A DNA stretch of 8,699 bases from Candidatus Nitrosopumilus sp. (GTDB taxonomy: Archaea > Thermoproteota > Nitrososphaeria > Nitrososphaerales > Nitrosopumilaceae): contig JABDKK010000124.1 in the NCBI GenBank assembly GCA_013002265.1, positions 1-8,699 on the forward strand, read 5' to 3'. The number at the start of each line of letters is the position of its first letter. The stretch's first letter is position 1. The notes beneath the pieces are model-generated. The model saw only the letters and a program-made list of their open reading frames with translations, was not told the origin of the DNA and searched no databases. The position numbers were made by a program, and so were the translations under genes. Shown here piece by piece: positions 6,866 to 8,699 of this stretch.

Positions 6866-6940
6866 AATTTTAGATGCTTGTAATAAAACCTATATTGTAA
6901 TACCCTGATGTTATAAACTACTAAAACCTATATCGATACA
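6866..6940. promoter_or_regulatory. divergent promoter region of the solute-binding protein and nuclease genes
   Basis: On the plus strand, TTATAAAC (6911-6918) is centred about 27 bases before the ATG at 6941, fitting a leaderless transcript. On the minus strand, an ACAATATAGG-type element (plus-strand 6889-6898) is centred about 28 bases before the ATG at 6865, also fitting a leaderless transcript. Neither start has a ribosome binding site. The two promoters lie back to back within 75 bases, so a single bound factor could affect both genes. Confidence 0.5.
6884..6933. repeat. perfect 12-bp direct repeat in the divergent promoter
   Basis: TAAAACCTATAT occurs at 6884-6895 and 6922-6933, with starts 38 bases apart. 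The first copy covers the predicted TATA element of the minus-strand gene. The second lies between the TATA box and the start of the plus-strand gene and runs into the palindrome TATCGATA (6931-6938). The placement suggests a pair of operator sites, although no regulator gene lies beside it. Confidence 0.5.
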
Positions 6941-7594
6941 ATGCATCAGAATACCCGTATGAGAGTTCATCCTGACATGATTGTTGGATTGCAGGGAATT
7001 ATTCAGGGTGGCGTGTCCACCGAGGATTTCTCTGCAGTTACTAAAATTAGTGAATTAGATTCTGAAAAAATTCTTGAAGAATTTATTAAAAATGATATTG
7101 GAACAAAACAAGGCAATTTTTATTATTTTGAAGATGGTGATAAATTAAAAATTGCAATCTCTATGATAGAAAAAGGATTCCCCATTGATGAGATATCTGT
7201 TGCGTTGGATTGGAGAAACTTTGAAGGACTAACTGCAGAGATTCTTACATCTAAAAATTTTGCAGTTCTGAAAAATTTTATGTTGACAAAACCTAGAATG
7301 GAAATTGATGTTGTAGGAATTCGTTTAGGAATTGCGATGCTCATTGATTGCAAACACTGGAAGCAATACAGTAGATCATCCCTTGATACTGCTGTCAAAA
7401 AACAGATTGAAAGAACAAAACAATATGTGGCAAAAACTCCTGGCTCAATTTCTGTTCCTGTTATTGTAACATTATATCAGGATAAAATTGACTTTATAGA
7501 TAATGTTCCAATTGTGCCTATTTTTCAATTCTCATCTTTTGTTGACGAATTTTACGGTAATATTGAGAAGATGAAGACTATAGGAACAGACTAG
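6941..7594 (+). CDS. wHTH plus restriction-endonuclease-fold (Mrr/RecB-like) protein
   Basis: The 217-residue protein has an all-helical, winged-helix-like N-terminal part (about 8-85) and a PD-(D/E)XK nuclease-like C-terminal domain. The candidate active-site series is E95 in the WRNFEGLTAEIL helix (91-102), D123 in MEIDVVG (120-126), and D136 and K138 in the DCKHWK strand (136-141), followed by a helix rich in K and R (150-160). This resembles the archaeal restriction-endonuclease-like group related to Mrr and Holliday-junction resolvases. It probably binds and cuts DNA, but the substrate is unknown and no methyltransferase lies nearby. ATG at 6941 is chosen because the TATA box is spaced for a leaderless start there. 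M7 (6959) is an alternative. The 3' end overlaps the convergent DUF2070 gene by 17 bases. All four expected catalytic residues appear present. Confidence 0.75.
   Translation: MHQNTRMRVHPDMIVGLQGIIQGGVSTEDFSAVTKISELDSEKILEEFIKNDIGTKQGNFYYFEDGDKLKIAISMIEKGFPIDEISVALDWRNFEGLTAEILTSKNFAVLKNFMLTKPRMEIDVVGIRLGIAMLIDCKHWKQYSRSSLDTAVKKQIERTKQYVAKTPGSISVPVIVTLYQDKIDFIDNVPIVPIFQFSSFVDEFYGNIEKMKTIGTD
7578..7594. other. 17-bp convergent overlap of the nuclease and DUF2070 genes
   Basis: The plus-strand stop (TAG 7592-7594) lies beyond the minus-strand stop (TAG, plus-strand CTA 7578-7580). The final residues of both proteins share DNA. No terminator hairpin is visible around the junction. Confidence 0.9.
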
Positions 7595-8699
7595 TTGTGA
7601 AGAATACTACTCCTCCAATTACAAACCCTTTAGTGATTTTCAACGAATTGTCTAGGGCTTTTGAATAATCTTCATAAATTCCTGTTCCCATTACTTTTAC
7701 TTTGGTCTCATTTTCAAGAATTTCAAATTTTGCAGATGTTGTATCTGTTTCAGCTTTTTTGGCAATATCCCAGAACCAACTTGATAACTTGTCAGCACTA
7801 GTTATCAAACCCAATTGATAATATCCATTTCTATTTCTGGCCTTGACTGGTGCATAATGTGTATCTGATGTGCAAATTTCAAGCAATAGATAATCTCTTT
7901 TTGAAAAATTATCAATAATTTTCTCTCTAACCCCGTTTTCCATATTGTTTGCATCTGCCCATCCAAGAAAATATTTTTTATTATTAATTTTCAAACAAAC
8001 AATTCCAAGTCCGCCCATTCCAAGATCCTCTGTCCATACATCCATGTCGTCAGAATTTGCATAGCCAAACTCTATTGGAAAGCTTTCTTTTGTGATTAGT
8101 GTGTCTAGACATGATTTTGCTGCCTTTAGCATATCTTCTCCGTCTTCTTTTGAAATTTCTGACCCCATTGCATTATGACAATCTACAATCATTGTTCTTG
8201 AATAGTTTCTATTCTTTGCATACTGCTCAATTTCTGTTTTCATATAACTTGGAATATCTTCCATTCCGTGCGGTGATAATGACAAAAACAAAAGTGGGTT
8301 ATTTCCAAAAAGAAATCCAATTACTCTTGCTTTGTTAATCTGAACTGTTACTGGTTCTGTACAGTAGACTCCTTCTTCTTTTACTTCACTGTTCTCTAAA
8401 TTTTTAAGATAATTTTCAACCTCGTTTCTTGATGGTAAATTTAATGCATGATCTGAAATGCTGTGCATTACCATTGCTGATGATGATAGATTTTTGTAGA
8501 TGAGATATGGAATATTGCTTCCTCCTACTGGATGATATGGGCCTGGATGAATTTCAGGTAAAACCATTCTGAACTCTTTTTGTCCGTTTGATGCTGATAA
8601 TCTAATTTGTGATGTTGACACTTTAGTTTCATTTGAGCGTTGTTCCATAATTTCCTCAGCTTCTGTGAAATCATTTCCTTGTGATGCAAGGTATGCTTG
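7578..8699 (-). CDS. DUF2070 family membrane protein, C-terminal part (5' end outside window)
   Basis: The open frame continues upstream of the ATG at 8648 for 17 more codons to the window edge without a stop. It continues the family sequence (DFTEAEEI), so this is the truncated C-terminal 373 residues of a longer gene, not a complete protein. DUF2070 proteins are archaeal, normally around 600 residues, with a multi-helix N-terminal membrane region, here missing, and a soluble domain. The soluble domain starts with the hallmark HPGPYHPVGGSN (residues 51-62 of the visible part) and ends with a hydrophobic segment (about 358-373) that may re-enter the membrane. Conserved-looking polar residues are H51, H79, D83/H84, H144, D173/H175 (DCHNAMG), D249 and D279/H281 (TSDTHY). 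These could bind metal, but the family has no assigned function that I know. Confidence 0.85.
   Translation of the reverse strand, partial: QAYLASQGNDFTEAEEIMEQRSNETKVSTSQIRLSASNGQKEFRMVLPEIHPGPYHPVGGSNIPYLIYKNLSSSAMVMHSISDHALNLPSRNEVENYLKNLENSEVKEEGVYCTEPVTVQINKARVIGFLFGNNPLLFLSLSPHGMEDIPSYMKTEIEQYAKNRNYSRTMIVDCHNAMGSEISKEDGEDMLKAAKSCLDTLITKESFPIEFGYANSDDMDVWTEDLGMGGLGIVCLKINNKKYFLGWADANNMENGVREKIIDNFSKRDYLLLEICTSDTHYAPVKARNRNGYYQLGLITSADKLSSWFWDIAKKAETDTTSAKFEILENETKVKVMGTGIYEDYSKALDNSLKITKGFVIGGVVFFTTSLFL

Noticed and set aside
7123..7398. Minus-strand open frame of 91 codons
   Set aside because: It is antisense to the nuclease domain. The plus strand carries the conserved E, D, D-x-K series.
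8099..8338. Plus-strand open frame of 79 codons
   Set aside because: It is antisense to the DUF2070 domain. Its leucine-rich product is what the reverse of that coding sequence gives by chance.
8646..8648. ATG at 8648 as the true start of the DUF2070 gene
   Set aside because: The frame stays open to the window edge and the family normally has a large N-terminal membrane region. This ATG is internal.

Overview
The window looks like chromosomal DNA of an ammonia-oxidising archaeon (Nitrososphaerota, probably a marine Nitrosopumilus-like lineage). The base composition is AT-rich by eye. A Tsr3-type rRNA-modification enzyme, a DUF2070 membrane protein, an archaeal wHTH plus restriction-endonuclease-fold protein and TATA boxes about 25-30 bases ahead of start codons all point to Archaea. 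The lineage assignment within Archaea is an inference from overall gene style, not from a database search.

Layout, left to right. A complete tRNA-Pro(UGG) with an encoded CCA opens the window (4-80). The 133-base gap after it holds a structured element I read as a candidate C/D-box guide sRNA (119-189): C-like and D boxes closed by an 8-bp stem and followed by a T5 tract. Next is a small membrane protein with a zinc ribbon (214-468). After a short AT hairpin/T-run and a TATA box comes a 1093-residue secreted surface protein (606-3887) with a signal peptide, a lamin-tail domain, seven Ig-like repeats and a C-terminal module. Then come tsr3 (3921-4427), a large membrane-anchored family-5 solute-binding protein on the minus strand (4397-6865), a divergently transcribed nuclease-like protein (6941-7594) and the C-terminal part of a DUF2070 protein on the minus strand (7578 to the window edge).

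The genes do not form one pathway. They look like a compact core-genome neighbourhood in which the two convergent pairs overlap at their 3' ends (31 and 17 bases) and the one divergent pair shares a 75-base promoter region. Three products face the outside or the membrane: the Ig-like repeat protein, the solute-binding protein and DUF2070. Two act on nucleic acid: Tsr3 on small-subunit rRNA, and the nuclease presumably on DNA.

The most striking observation is that the solute-binding protein carries its family motifs in circularly permuted order: the normal C-terminal half comes first and the normal N-terminal half second. Next in interest are the candidate C/D sRNA behind the tRNA, a perfect 12-base direct repeat placed once in each promoter of the divergent pair, and a set of His/Asp residues in the DUF2070 soluble domain that suggests a metal site. 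I saw no CRISPR array, insertion sequence, attachment site or defence operon.
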